Below are positions 7,503-15,388 of a stretch of 64,000 nt of DNA, one piece after another; position 1 is the first letter of the stretch, and each line of letters begins with the position of its first letter. Source of the stretch: Myxococcota bacterium (GTDB lineage Bacteria > Myxococcota_A > Bradymonadia > UBA7976 > UBA1532); contig JAKLJY010000035.1 of assembly GCA_023150895.1 (NCBI GenBank), positions 1-64,000 on the forward strand, in the 5' to 3' direction. Under the pieces are notes generated by a model. That model was not told the DNA's origin. It ran no database searches and saw nothing but the letters and a program-made list of their open reading frames with translations. Made by a program: the position numbers and the translations under genes.

Positions 7503-8935
7503 CAGGCACGGCCCCCGAGTCCGCCCGTCGCGGGCGCCAGCGGCACGAACGGGCGCGGCTTCTCGCCCGGTCGGCGCCACGGTCCCGGCCGACGCTCGAG
7601 TTCGAGCCGTACGGCCCGGCCGGCGATCGCACGCAGGCGCGCGCCGAGGTCGAGGCACGTGCGGTCGTCGAGCTCGACGGGACCGCGGTACACGAGCCGC
7701 ACCCGCCCCGGGGCCAATTCGAGGACTTGGTACTCGTCGACCCCGAGCCGGCCGAGCGACGGGGCGAGCCGCGCCGGATCCCAAGGAGGTGCGTCGCTGC
7801 CGGTCCCGAACTGCACCGCGGCCCGCCCCTCGAACCGGAGGAGTCTGGGCGTGAACAGGCCACAGGCACACGGCGCCACCGCCGGGCGGACCTCGCCGCG
7901 GTCGCCGACCGCGTAGCGCAAGAGCCAGAGCGCGTCGTTGCGCAGATCGTCCACGAGCAGGCGTCCGGGAGACGAACCGTGGTCCACGGCCTCGTCCCCG
8001 ACCGCCGCCGTCCCGGAGGCGCCGGGCGCCGACGTCGAGAGGTGGACGTAGGGCGTCAGGACATGCCACCCCCCGTCCGCCGGGCAACGCAGTGCCAGCG
8101 GGCCGAGCTCGGCGGCGCTGTAGTACTCCACGACGGGACAACGCAGGTGCGACACGAGCTGCGCCCGCAGGCGCGGCGACAGCGAGAACGCGCTCGAGAG
8201 CACGAGCCGCGGCCGGACGTCGACGGAGAGCAGCCCCGCCAGCGCGTCGGGATCCCCCGTGACGACGGCCGGCGCCGCCGCCTGCAAACGCTCGCGCCAC
8301 TTCGTCCGCCCCACGGTGATCTTCGAGAACCGCAGTCCGTGAAAGAGCGGCAGCCAGGTCTGGTACTCGGGCGAGTGACCGAGCGCATCGAGCAGCACGT
8401 AGCCCGCCCCCGGGCGTGGGCGCGAAACGCCATACCAGGCGAGCGCAAGGTCCACGACGGGAAAGAACGAGAGGTACGCCGGGGCGGACATCCGGAAGCG
8501 CAAGGGCTCGCCGGTGCTGCCGCTCGTCACGCCCCCCTGAACGTCCCGGAAGGCCCACGGCAGCCGCGTCGGCGAGACATGCGGCGTGAGCGTATTCCGC
8601 GCGGCCTGCACGTCGGCGCGCTCGAGCGGCGGCAGCGTCTCGCAGACCTCGTGGAGGCGGGCGCGCGCACAGGACGCCGCCTGAAAACGCGCCTGCCAGA
8701 ACGGGACGGACTCGTAGGCGACGGCCCAGCGCGCGGCCCGGACGCGTGCGGCGTCTTCGAGGGCGCGCGCGCCCCCGTCCGCGGACAGCAGGGCTCGCAG
8801 CGACCGTCGCCAGCGGGCCAGCGTCGGCCCGGGCCCGAGCAGCTGCGCCCAGGGCCGGGCCCGGATGTCCGGGACGAACGGGTGGGCCGCCCCGGACCCG
8901 AGCGCCATCGGCGGCAGCGTCAGGGCAGCCGACAC
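7502..8935 (-). CDS. PaaK/CapK-like adenylate-forming enzyme
   Basis: 477 aa, soluble. The phosphate-binding loop TSGSTGEP at about 137-144 is diagnostic of the adenylate-forming superfamily. The spacing, the short VEYYSAAELGPLA motif, and the Cys-rich PCACGLFTPRLLRFEGR near the end match phenylacetate-CoA ligase/CapK (PaaK) relatives. These activate a carboxylate as acyl-AMP and often transfer it to CoA or another acceptor. The 3' end is coupled to the radical SAM gene, and the 5' end overlaps the CotH gene by 16 bases. A start at the internal ATG at 8908 is possible. The substrate is unknown. Co-occurrence with a radical SAM enzyme suggests a dedicated small-molecule or peptide modification route, which is an inference. 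Confidence 0.85.
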   Translation of the reverse strand: MSAALTLPPMALGSGAAHPFVPDIRARPWAQLLGPGPTLARWRRSLRALLSADGGARALEDAARVRAARWAVAYESVPFWQARFQAASCARARLHEVCETLPPLERADVQAARNTLTPHVSPTRLPWAFRDVQGGVTSGSTGEPLRFRMSAPAYLSFFPVVDLALAWYGVSRPRPGAGYVLLDALGHSPEYQTWLPLFHGLRFSKITVGRTKWRERLQAAAPAVVTGDPDALAGLLSVDVRPRLVLSSAFSLSPRLRAQLVSHLRCPVVEYYSAAELGPLALRCPADGGWHVLTPYVHLSTSAPGASGTAAVGDEAVDHGSSPGRLLVDDLRNDALWLLRYAVGDRGEVRPAVAPCACGLFTPRLLRFEGRAAVQFGTGSDAPPWDPARLAPSLGRLGVDEYQVLELAPGRVRLVYRGPVELDDRTCLDLGARLRAIAGRAVRLELERRPGPWRRPGEKPRPFVPLAPATGGLGGRA

Positions 8936-10899
8936 AGGGACGGATACGGATCGGTGCAGTCGTTGTCGTTCCAGAGCCCCTCAGCGGCGGCGTCGAGCAC
9001 GCCGCAGTTCTGATCCCGCTCGCCATTGGGCCGCCCCGGAGCCCACGGGGGCGAAGCGATCACGCGCTGATCCTGCGTGATCCAGCGATTCTCGACGTCG
9101 CCGTCGTTGACGCCGATCCACCAGCTGTCGGAGAGCTCGGCCATCGGATCCGCGGCCTGCAGCATCGCCCGCAGGTTGATGATCTGCTCGACCAGGAACG
9201 CCCGCTCGGCCTCGCCCTCCGGCACGGCCATGAGCCCGCCTTCGCGCGTGCAGCCGAGGTAGGCGTCGAACCACGACACCGCCGAGGGGCAGAGCAGGAA
9301 CCGCGCCCCGTCCAGGGTCGCCTCGGTGCACCGGCTGCAGGGCTCGCCGTCGTCCTTCACCCCGTTGCAGTCGTCGTCGCGATCGTTGCAGGTGTCCGGC
9401 TTGCCGGGGTGCACCTCGCGGTTCAGATCGTCGCAGTCCACGCAGCGCCCGAAACCGTCCCGGTCGAGGTCCTCCCCCTCTTCGCCCCGGTCACAGGCCG
9501 TCTCGCTCTGCATGAGCCGCGACATGTGGTCGAATCGCTGCGCGAAGAAGTCGTGGAGCGTCACGAGCGCCGCCTCGCGCTCGGCGAGCGTGAAGGGCAG
9601 GTTGGGATCCTGCCGGACGGCGCCTTCGATCTGCGTGTTCCAGGCGGCGAGCCGCCGCTCGAACTCGTCGGCCTCGTAGTAGGGCAACATGCGGGCGACG
9701 ATGCGGCTGAAGTCCTGACGCCAGACGGGATCGGCCAGCGAGATGGCCACCTGCGGCTGCTGCCCCCAAGCCGAGCTGAAGATGTCCTGCGTCGGGATGC
9801 CCTGCACGACCGGCAGGCCGTCGAAGGTGATGTCGAGGTCGTAGGGGATCCAGGTGAAGCCCTTTCCGGGCTCGTCGTAGATGTAATAGTTGTGATTGCA
9901 GCACCAGTAGCCGTCGTAGCTCGGCAGCATGGCCTCGCCCGCCCAGGCCTCGAGCGTGCGGTCTCGCTGGATGAGCGCGCCGAACGTCTCGAGATCGGCG
10001 GCCGCCCAGAGGGCATCCCTTCGCGACGTGTCGGCTTCACCCTCGTTCGTCTTCAGCTCGTAGCCGTACTTGTAGAGATTGCCCTCGGGGTCATCGAAGT
10101 TGCGCTCGAGGAACTCCTTGTCGACGTGTTCTTTGTTCACGTAGACGCCGTACAACGCGCCGTTGACCACCAGCTTGGCGTTGTTCGCGCAGGAGGCCGG
10201 AACGTTGGCTTCCCGCAGAAACGCGAGGGCGATGCGCTCACGCAGCAGGGTGGGATCGTACCAGGGCGCGTCGAGGCTGATCTTGCGGAGCCCGTGGAAG
10301 CGCCCGCTGCGGTCGTTTTCGCGAAAGCTGATCACGAACTGCATTTTCGGGGGCACCCAGGAGAAGTAGGGGTTGCCCTTGAGGCGGATCATCGCGTCGG
10401 TGACGACTTCGTTGCCGTACTTGAAGCTCCTGAGGGGGTGATAGGGCTTCGGGCTGAGTCCCTGCGCTTCGCGCCCGCCCGGATCGGCGAACTCGGCCTG
10501 GATCGCGGCCCACTCCGCGTCGTCGATCTCGATCTCGAACGTGGGAAAGATGCCTTGTGCGTAGAGGTCGCTGCAGTTGTCGGTGAACTCGCGGAGCTGC
10601 ATGTCCGGGAGAAGCGGCCCGACGTCCGGGGGGACGGCCGACGTCGCATCGGCGAGCTGCAGGACGAACGCGTCGGGACAGGGCGGGCGCGCGCAGGTCG
10701 CGGCGTCGGGCGCGGCATCGCCGGGACCGACCGAGGTGTCCTCGGCCGCCGAAGGCGGCGCCGCGGCGTCGCCGGGCGACGGCCCGGGGCTCGAATCGCC
10801 GCCGCCACCACAGCCGGACAGGGCGGCGCCGAGGAGCACCGGCAGGGCGAAGGCGTTCGACAGGCAACGGAGAGCGGAGCGCGCGCGGCGAGTTTGCAT
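8920..10899 (-). CDS. CotH-kinase lipoprotein with MopE-like metal motif and C-type lectin tail
   Basis: The 659-aa lipoprotein has a signal with lipobox LSGC (Cys30), then a Gly/Pro/Ala linker. A CotH-type protein-kinase-like domain spans about 95-470, with NGALYGVYVNKEHVDKEFLE as the invariant loop and PYDLDITFDG as the metal-binding DxD. A short Asp/Cys-rich MopE-like stretch follows (GEDLDRDGFGRC..DCDD..DTCNDRDDDCNG). The C-terminus is a C-type-lectin-like domain (WWIGVNDGD ... WNDNDC ... LCRLP). CotH family members phosphorylate secreted substrate proteins. The anchored, lectin-tailed layout suggests cell-surface action. It is the first gene of the four-gene operon. There is no Shine-Dalgarno, but TAATCT lies 6 bases before the start. 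Confidence 0.9.
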   Translation of the reverse strand: MQTRRARSALRCLSNAFALPVLLGAALSGCGGGGDSSPGPSPGDAAAPPSAAEDTSVGPGDAAPDAATCARPPCPDAFVLQLADATSAVPPDVGPLLPDMQLREFTDNCSDLYAQGIFPTFEIEIDDAEWAAIQAEFADPGGREAQGLSPKPYHPLRSFKYGNEVVTDAMIRLKGNPYFSWVPPKMQFVISFRENDRSGRFHGLRKISLDAPWYDPTLLRERIALAFLREANVPASCANNAKLVVNGALYGVYVNKEHVDKEFLERNFDDPEGNLYKYGYELKTNEGEADTSRRDALWAAADLETFGALIQRDRTLEAWAGEAMLPSYDGYWCCNHNYYIYDEPGKGFTWIPYDLDITFDGLPVVQGIPTQDIFSSAWGQQPQVAISLADPVWRQDFSRIVARMLPYYEADEFERRLAAWNTQIEGAVRQDPNLPFTLAEREAALVTLHDFFAQRFDHMSRLMQSETACDRGEEGEDLDRDGFGRCVDCDDLNREVHPGKPDTCNDRDDDCNGVKDDGEPCSRCTEATLDGARFLLCPSAVSWFDAYLGCTREGGLMAVPEGEAERAFLVEQIINLRAMLQAADPMAELSDSWWIGVNDGDVENRWITQDQRVIASPPWAPGRPNGERDQNCGVLDAAAEGLWNDNDCTDPYPSLCRLP

Positions 10900-10905
10900 C
10901 CCGCC

Positions 10906-10911
10906 AGATTA
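10906..10911 (-). promoter_or_regulatory. Putative -10 element (TAATCT) of a leaderless CotH operon transcript
   Basis: Reading the minus strand, TAATCT ends 6 bases before the ATG at 10899 and no ribosome site intervenes. That spacing would put the transcription start at or next to the start codon. The -35 region is not convincing. Confidence 0.4.
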
Positions 10912-10976
10912 CGCGTCTCGTGCGTGACGTGACAGGGGCAGAATTCTGCGCCGGCGGCGCCGTTGGTGCCGGACAG

Positions 10977-11948
10977 TCACTCGCGGCGACCGGAGGTATA
11001 CGCCTCCGCGGCGGCCTTGCGACGCGCGCGTTCCTCGTCGAGGAGTCGGGTCTGCACGGCCAGGGCTTCGCGCCCGATGGCCGCGGCCTCCAGATCGGCC
11101 AGCGCCCGGCGCACATCGAGCGCGACGAGCCGCGAGACCGACGCGGGGAAGGTCTCCCGCGGGACCGCGACCCCCAGAAACCAGCACCAGCGGCGCAGCA
11201 GCTCTTCGCGGCGTTCGGCCTGCGCGTCGAGCACCTCGGGCGTCAGAACGTCCGCGAAGTCGGAGAGGCAGGTGAACAGGGATGCATCGAGGGCGTGCGG
11301 ACCGCTCGGCGCGACGCCCAGCGCCGCCTCGGCGGCCCGCTGCACCCGCGTAAGACCGCAGTGCACGAGCGCCATGGTCTCCGGGTGGCCCAGCCTGGGG
11401 GCCAGCCACCCGAGCAGAGCCCCGATGGCGGGCGGCAGGGCCGAGACCGACCGCGCGAGGTCCGCGGCTTCCGGTCCGGCCTCGTTCCAGGCGAGCAAGC
11501 GGGCGAGCCGGGCGACGAGCGCGGGCCCCTCGACCGGCCGCGCGTGCGCGGACAGGTAGACGAGCACCGCCGGGAAATCGAGCCCGGCCAGCGTGACCGG
11601 CGCCACCGGCCCTTCGTCGAGTGTCGCGAACTGAGCGAAGCGCCCCTGCCATCGCGCTGCGAGGGCGACGACCCCATCCGGCTCGAGGCGCTGCACGTGA
11701 CCACCGGCCTGCAGGACGTCCACCGCGCGGCGGATTCGTTTCCGATCGAGCGCCGGCGACCGCAGGCACGCGACGAGCACATCGAATCCGAGCGGTCCGG
11801 CGGCCGCCAGGCTGCGCAGCACGCCGACCTCGGCGGGGGCATCGCGCGGGACGAACCCGAGCGCGGCGAGCTCCGCATCGAACACCGGCGCCGCCCACGG
11901 GGGTCCGCCCGGCCGGAGGACCCGGAGAAGCGCGTCGAGGGCCGTCAC
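10977..11948 (-). CDS. Unknown 323-aa protein related at its C-terminus to its neighbour
   Basis: A soluble, Ala/Leu/Arg-rich helical protein with no signal peptide or membrane segment. GTG 11948 overlaps the stop of the upstream gene by four bases (GTGA), so the two are coupled. Its segment VLTPEVLDAQAERREELLRR followed by a Trp/Phe-rich turn and GVAVP matches VLTPEEVAAEAARREELVRR...GAVP in the neighbour, which marks a shared domain of at least about 40 residues. The central region (RKRIRRAVDVLQAGGHVQRL) looks like a winged helix. I know no family. The tail is strongly charged and alpha-helical. Confidence 0.65.
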   Translation of the reverse strand: MTALDALLRVLRPGGPPWAAPVFDAELAALGFVPRDAPAEVGVLRSLAAAGPLGFDVLVACLRSPALDRKRIRRAVDVLQAGGHVQRLEPDGVVALAARWQGRFAQFATLDEGPVAPVTLAGLDFPAVLVYLSAHARPVEGPALVARLARLLAWNEAGPEAADLARSVSALPPAIGALLGWLAPRLGHPETMALVHCGLTRVQRAAEAALGVAPSGPHALDASLFTCLSDFADVLTPEVLDAQAERREELLRRWCWFLGVAVPRETFPASVSRLVALDVRRALADLEAAAIGREALAVQTRLLDEERARRKAAAEAYTSGRRE

Positions 11949-12589
11949 GTCGCCGGCCCCAGATCGGCACCCGAGGCGATGAGGGTCTGCGCTTCGCGGG
12001 TCGCCTCCATCAGCGCGCGCTGCCGCCGGAGCGCCCGTACTTCGGCCCGCCGTGCACCGGGGTCGTACCGACTCAGGGCCTGCGCCGACCGCTCCGCGGG
12101 CTCGGGTCGCCCGCCCTCGAGACCGGGCACCGCGCCCACGTGGGCGACGAAACGCCGCACGAGTTCCTCGCGCCGCGCCGCCTCCGCGGCGACCTCTTCC
12201 GGCGTGAGCACGCCTTCCAGCGCGCGGACGAACCCGCCGACGACCGCGCCCGGCCCCGAGCGGCGCGCGGCGGCCTGCGCGGCGTCGGCCATCTCCGGGG
12301 CGCGGCGGAGTGCGGCGAGCAGCACCGCGGCCAGCGACCGCCCCGCCGGCGTCAAGGCGCCGACCGGAAAAACGAACTCGAACGGCGCCGCATCGGCCGC
12401 GAGGCGCCGCTCGAACCGCCAGAAGTCTGCGTGTCGCGCGACGAGGGCGCGCGCGGACGGCGGGGCGGCGCCGACGGAGGCGACGGCCCCGGCCACCGCC
12501 TGCACGGCGGCCTCGAGGGGCACGATCACGGGCTCTTCCGGCGGAGGGGGCACGCGCCCAGGAGACACCGATTCCGGGCCGGGAATCAA
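11945..12589 (-). CDS. Unknown 214-aa protein, C-terminal relative of the next gene
   Basis: A soluble protein whose second half contains the repeat-like segment described for the adjacent gene. The N-terminal half has an aromatic patch (FWRFERRLAADAAPFEF) but no recognisable motif. The start drawn at 12589 is a TTG; an in-frame GTG at 12568 is a reasonable alternative. It heads a two-gene operon, divergent from the lysoplasmalogenase gene 46 bases away. It may form a heteromer with its neighbour, which is speculative. Confidence 0.6.
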   Translation of the reverse strand: MIPGPESVSPGRVPPPPEEPVIVPLEAAVQAVAGAVASVGAAPPSARALVARHADFWRFERRLAADAAPFEFVFPVGALTPAGRSLAAVLLAALRRAPEMADAAQAAARRSGPGAVVGGFVRALEGVLTPEEVAAEAARREELVRRFVAHVGAVPGLEGGRPEPAERSAQALSRYDPGARRAEVRALRRQRALMEATREAQTLIASGADLGPAT

Positions 12590-12635
12590 CGTGTTAGCGT
12601 CCGTCGACAGGCTCGATCACCCGAGAGGCCCGCCC

Positions 12636-13292
12636 GTGTCGAACACCGTCCTCGCAACCGGCCTCGTGCTCGCAGGCCTCGCGGCCTTGCTCTACGGCGA
12701 GTTCCGTGGCCGACGGGACGTCGTCTGGGTGGCCAAACCCGCCGCGTCCGCCGGGTTTCTGTTGCTGGCGCTGGCGCAGGGGGCGCCCTCGCACCCGGTC
12801 GGCCTGGCGATCCTCGTGGCGCTCGTGTTCTCGTTCGGGGGCGACGTCCTGCTCATCCCCCGCGATCCGCGCGCGTTCCTGGGTGGTCTCGGCTCGTTCC
12901 TGCTCGGCCACGTCGGTTTCGCGGCCGCCTTCTGGGTGCGCGGCCTCGACCTGCCGGCCACCGGCCTCGCTGCGCTCGCCATCGTCCCCGTGGCGGTGGT
13001 GGTCGCCCGCTGGCTTCTGCCCCACGTGCCGTCGCCGATGAAGGTCCCGGTCCTCGCCTACATGACGGTCATCTCCATCATGGTGGCGGCGTCCGTCGGC
13101 ACCGCCCTGCGCGACGGCCCCTCGGCGTTCGCCTGGCAGTGGCCGGCCGCCGCCGTCATGTTCTTCGTCTCGGACCTCTCCGTCGCGCGGGACCGCTTCG
13201 TTGCGCCCGGCTTCGACAACCGGCTCTGGGGGCTGCCGCTCTACTACGGCGCGCAGATCTGGTTCGCCCTGCTGGCGGCCCCCGGCGCCTGA
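12636..13292 (+). CDS. YhhN-family lysoplasmalogenase-like membrane protein
   Basis: 218 aa with about eight hydrophobic segments. The family signature spans VFSFGGDVLLIPRDPRAFL, GLGSFLLGHVGFAAAF and the C-terminal VMFFVSDLSVARDRFV. Conserved Asp residues in the first and last blocks are the catalytic residues proposed for TMEM86/YhhN enzymes, which cleave the vinyl-ether bond of lysoplasmalogens. GTG 12636 is used because the first membrane segment follows directly and CGAGAGG lies about 10 bases upstream. It is monocistronic. Activity in this organism depends on whether it makes plasmalogens, which some myxobacteria do. Confidence 0.85.
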   Translation: MSNTVLATGLVLAGLAALLYGEFRGRRDVVWVAKPAASAGFLLLALAQGAPSHPVGLAILVALVFSFGGDVLLIPRDPRAFLGGLGSFLLGHVGFAAAFWVRGLDLPATGLAALAIVPVAVVVARWLLPHVPSPMKVPVLAYMTVISIMVAASVGTALRDGPSAFAWQWPAAAVMFFVSDLSVARDRFVAPGFDNRLWGLPLYYGAQIWFALLAAPGA

Positions 13293-13372
13293 GGGTTTGT
13301 TTGGTCACCACCCATCGAGCCGCCGTGCCATTTTGCCGATGTGAGTCGAGTGACTGTGCGAGGTGTCGACCG

Positions 13373-15388
13373 GTGGCGAACCGCTCCCTGAAAACCGGGC
13401 CCGGCCGAACGGCGATGGTCGCCTTCACGGCCCTGACCGTCTCCGTCACGTCCGCACGCGCCGCGGAGAGCTGTTCGCTGCGCCGGACGGTCGCTCGGGA
13501 GACCCCGACGGCGCTCGAGCTCGAGCTGACCTTTCGGGAGGCCGCCGCGGTCACGTTCGCGTCCCTCGCCCCGACGTCGGATCCCGCGCAACTCCTCGTC
13601 GTCGTCCCGTGCGCGGAGACGCGACCCCGGCCCGTGAGCCTCGGCGCTCCCGTGATCACGACCGCACGGTTGCGCCCGAGCACGGCGCCGGCGGCCGGTA
13701 CGACGCTCGAAGTGCACCTGCGCACGCCGTACACCGCCGAGCAGCGGGCCCGGGTCCGGATCGAAGTCCGGGACTCGACCCTCACGCTGGCGATTCCGCG
13801 CAGCGCGCCGCCCGTCGCCGTCGCCCCCGCCCCGTTGCCTCCGACCATCGCGCCCGTCGCCCCCCGGCCGGCGCCGCCGCCGTCCTCACCGGCGCCCGGC
13901 AGCGCCCCCGCAAAAGAGACGTTCGTCGAGGGCGAGCTCGCGGAGATCGGCGCCGCGACCCTGCCGCCGTGGGAGAACCGGGCCGGCGTCTCGATCGGCC
14001 TCGAGCGCGTCGGCGAGGTCTACTATGGCGCGGCGACCCCCCGCGTCAGCTACGCCGACACGGTCGCCGATCGTCCGTTGAGCCTGGCGTTCGGCGTGCC
14101 GCTGCGCTTCGAGATCCTCGACGCACGCCCCAACGAGCGATACGCCCATGCCGGCCGGCTGCGCACCGAGGACTGGGACCAACCGGGCGACTACGCGCGG
14201 GTCATCGAGCGCATTCGTTACGGCGGCAAGGAGAAGCGCCTCTACGTCAACGTCGACTCGTCCTCGACGACGACCATCGGGCACGGGCCGCTGATGCGCC
14301 GCTACAACCCGCACCTCGACTTCAACCGGAGCCGGGTCTCCGCGGAGGTCGACGCGTTCGACGACTTCGGGGGCGGCGAACTGTACGTCAACGACGTCGT
14401 CGAGCCCCACCTGGCGGGGGGGATCCTGTTCGTCAAACCCCTCTCGCTCATCGACCCGCGCGACGACTTCCTGCGGTCGGTCTCGCTCGGGTTCACGTTC
14501 CTGGTCGACGTCGACGCGCCCGCGCGGATGGAGCTCGACCTGCAGGACCGGGACGATGACGGCCGGCGCGAGTCGGAGTGGGCCATCAACCAGGACAGCT
14601 TCGAGCCGCAGGCGCTCGAGGTCCCCGTGCTGGCCTGGGGCGCCGACATCGAGGCGAAGTTCATCGACGAGCGCATCCTCGACTGGAAGGCCTACTTCGA
14701 CTACTCGGCGCTGTCGACCGCTCTGCCGGCCGAGGGCGGCATCGAGACGTCACCGCGACGCGTGGCCCTCGAGGACGTCTACGCGGCCGGGTTCACGTTC
14801 GGGCACCTGCTCCGCATGAACTTCGGGCAGGGCGACGACCCCGTCCAGGCCGTGCGCCTGCGGGCGGAGTACCGCAATCACGCCCCCAACTACCTGCCCG
14901 GTTACTTCGACGTTCTGTACGAGGTCCAGCGGGCGCGCTACGGCGGCGGCTCGGGCGACACGGGCGAAGCCCTGGCCAACGGCACCAAGAGCCAACGCGT
15001 GCTCGGGCGCGATCCGGACGGCGCCCGGGTCCACGGCGGCTACTTCGAGGCAAGCTGGCGGTACTCGCACTACGTCGCGCTGGCCATTGGCGTCGAGGCG
15101 AACAACACCACGCCGGACGACAACGTCCTGCTGCACGCCGAGATCCCGCGGCTCGGCGACTGGCAGTTCCGCGCGACGTACCATCGACGGCAGGCCGACT
15201 CGCTGCTCGGCGCCTTCACGCCCACGCTCGGGCGCGCCGACTATCTCACCGCCGCGCTGCGCTACGCCGTGCACGACTTCGTCCACGTCCGCGCCGACCT
15301 CGGCACGCCCTTCGGCATCGGCCCGGACAGCCTCTACCGCAGCAAACTGCAAGCCAACTTCGGGGTGGACTTCGGTGTGGACTATTGA
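13373..15388 (+). CDS. Exported outer-membrane beta-barrel-like protein, unknown function
   Basis: 671 aa. A signal peptide (about 1-31, ending SARA-AESC) precedes a small domain with an immunoglobulin- or AMIN-like look (about 35-145). A Pro-rich linker (about 146-180) follows, then a 490-residue region of alternating hydrophobic and polar strands with many Tyr and Trp. The C-terminal residue is an aromatic Tyr (NFGVDFGVDY), the usual outer-membrane insertion signal. Strand-like stretches include GYFEASWRYSHYVALAIGV and YLTAALRYAVHDFVHV. GTG 13373 has GAGG 8-9 bases upstream; ATG 13415 is the alternative. Two palindromic repeats and a lipoprotein gene lie downstream and may share its transcript. 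The specific role is unknown. Confidence 0.7.
   Translation: MANRSLKTGPGRTAMVAFTALTVSVTSARAAESCSLRRTVARETPTALELELTFREAAAVTFASLAPTSDPAQLLVVVPCAETRPRPVSLGAPVITTARLRPSTAPAAGTTLEVHLRTPYTAEQRARVRIEVRDSTLTLAIPRSAPPVAVAPAPLPPTIAPVAPRPAPPPSSPAPGSAPAKETFVEGELAEIGAATLPPWENRAGVSIGLERVGEVYYGAATPRVSYADTVADRPLSLAFGVPLRFEILDARPNERYAHAGRLRTEDWDQPGDYARVIERIRYGGKEKRLYVNVDSSSTTTIGHGPLMRRYNPHLDFNRSRVSAEVDAFDDFGGGELYVNDVVEPHLAGGILFVKPLSLIDPRDDFLRSVSLGFTFLVDVDAPARMELDLQDRDDDGRRESEWAINQDSFEPQALEVPVLAWGADIEAKFIDERILDWKAYFDYSALSTALPAEGGIETSPRRVALEDVYAAGFTFGHLLRMNFGQGDDPVQAVRLRAEYRNHAPNYLPGYFDVLYEVQRARYGGGSGDTGEALANGTKSQRVLGRDPDGARVHGGYFEASWRYSHYVALAIGVEANNTTPDDNVLLHAEIPRLGDWQFRATYHRRQADSLLGAFTPTLGRADYLTAALRYAVHDFVHVRADLGTPFGIGPDSLYRSKLQANFGVDFGVDY

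Noticed and set aside
11621-13372. Continuation of the barrel-like gene's frame far upstream
   Set aside because: The residues there are Arg/Ala/Pro-rich low-complexity typical of a wrong frame; the signal peptide and GAGG fix the start near 13373.
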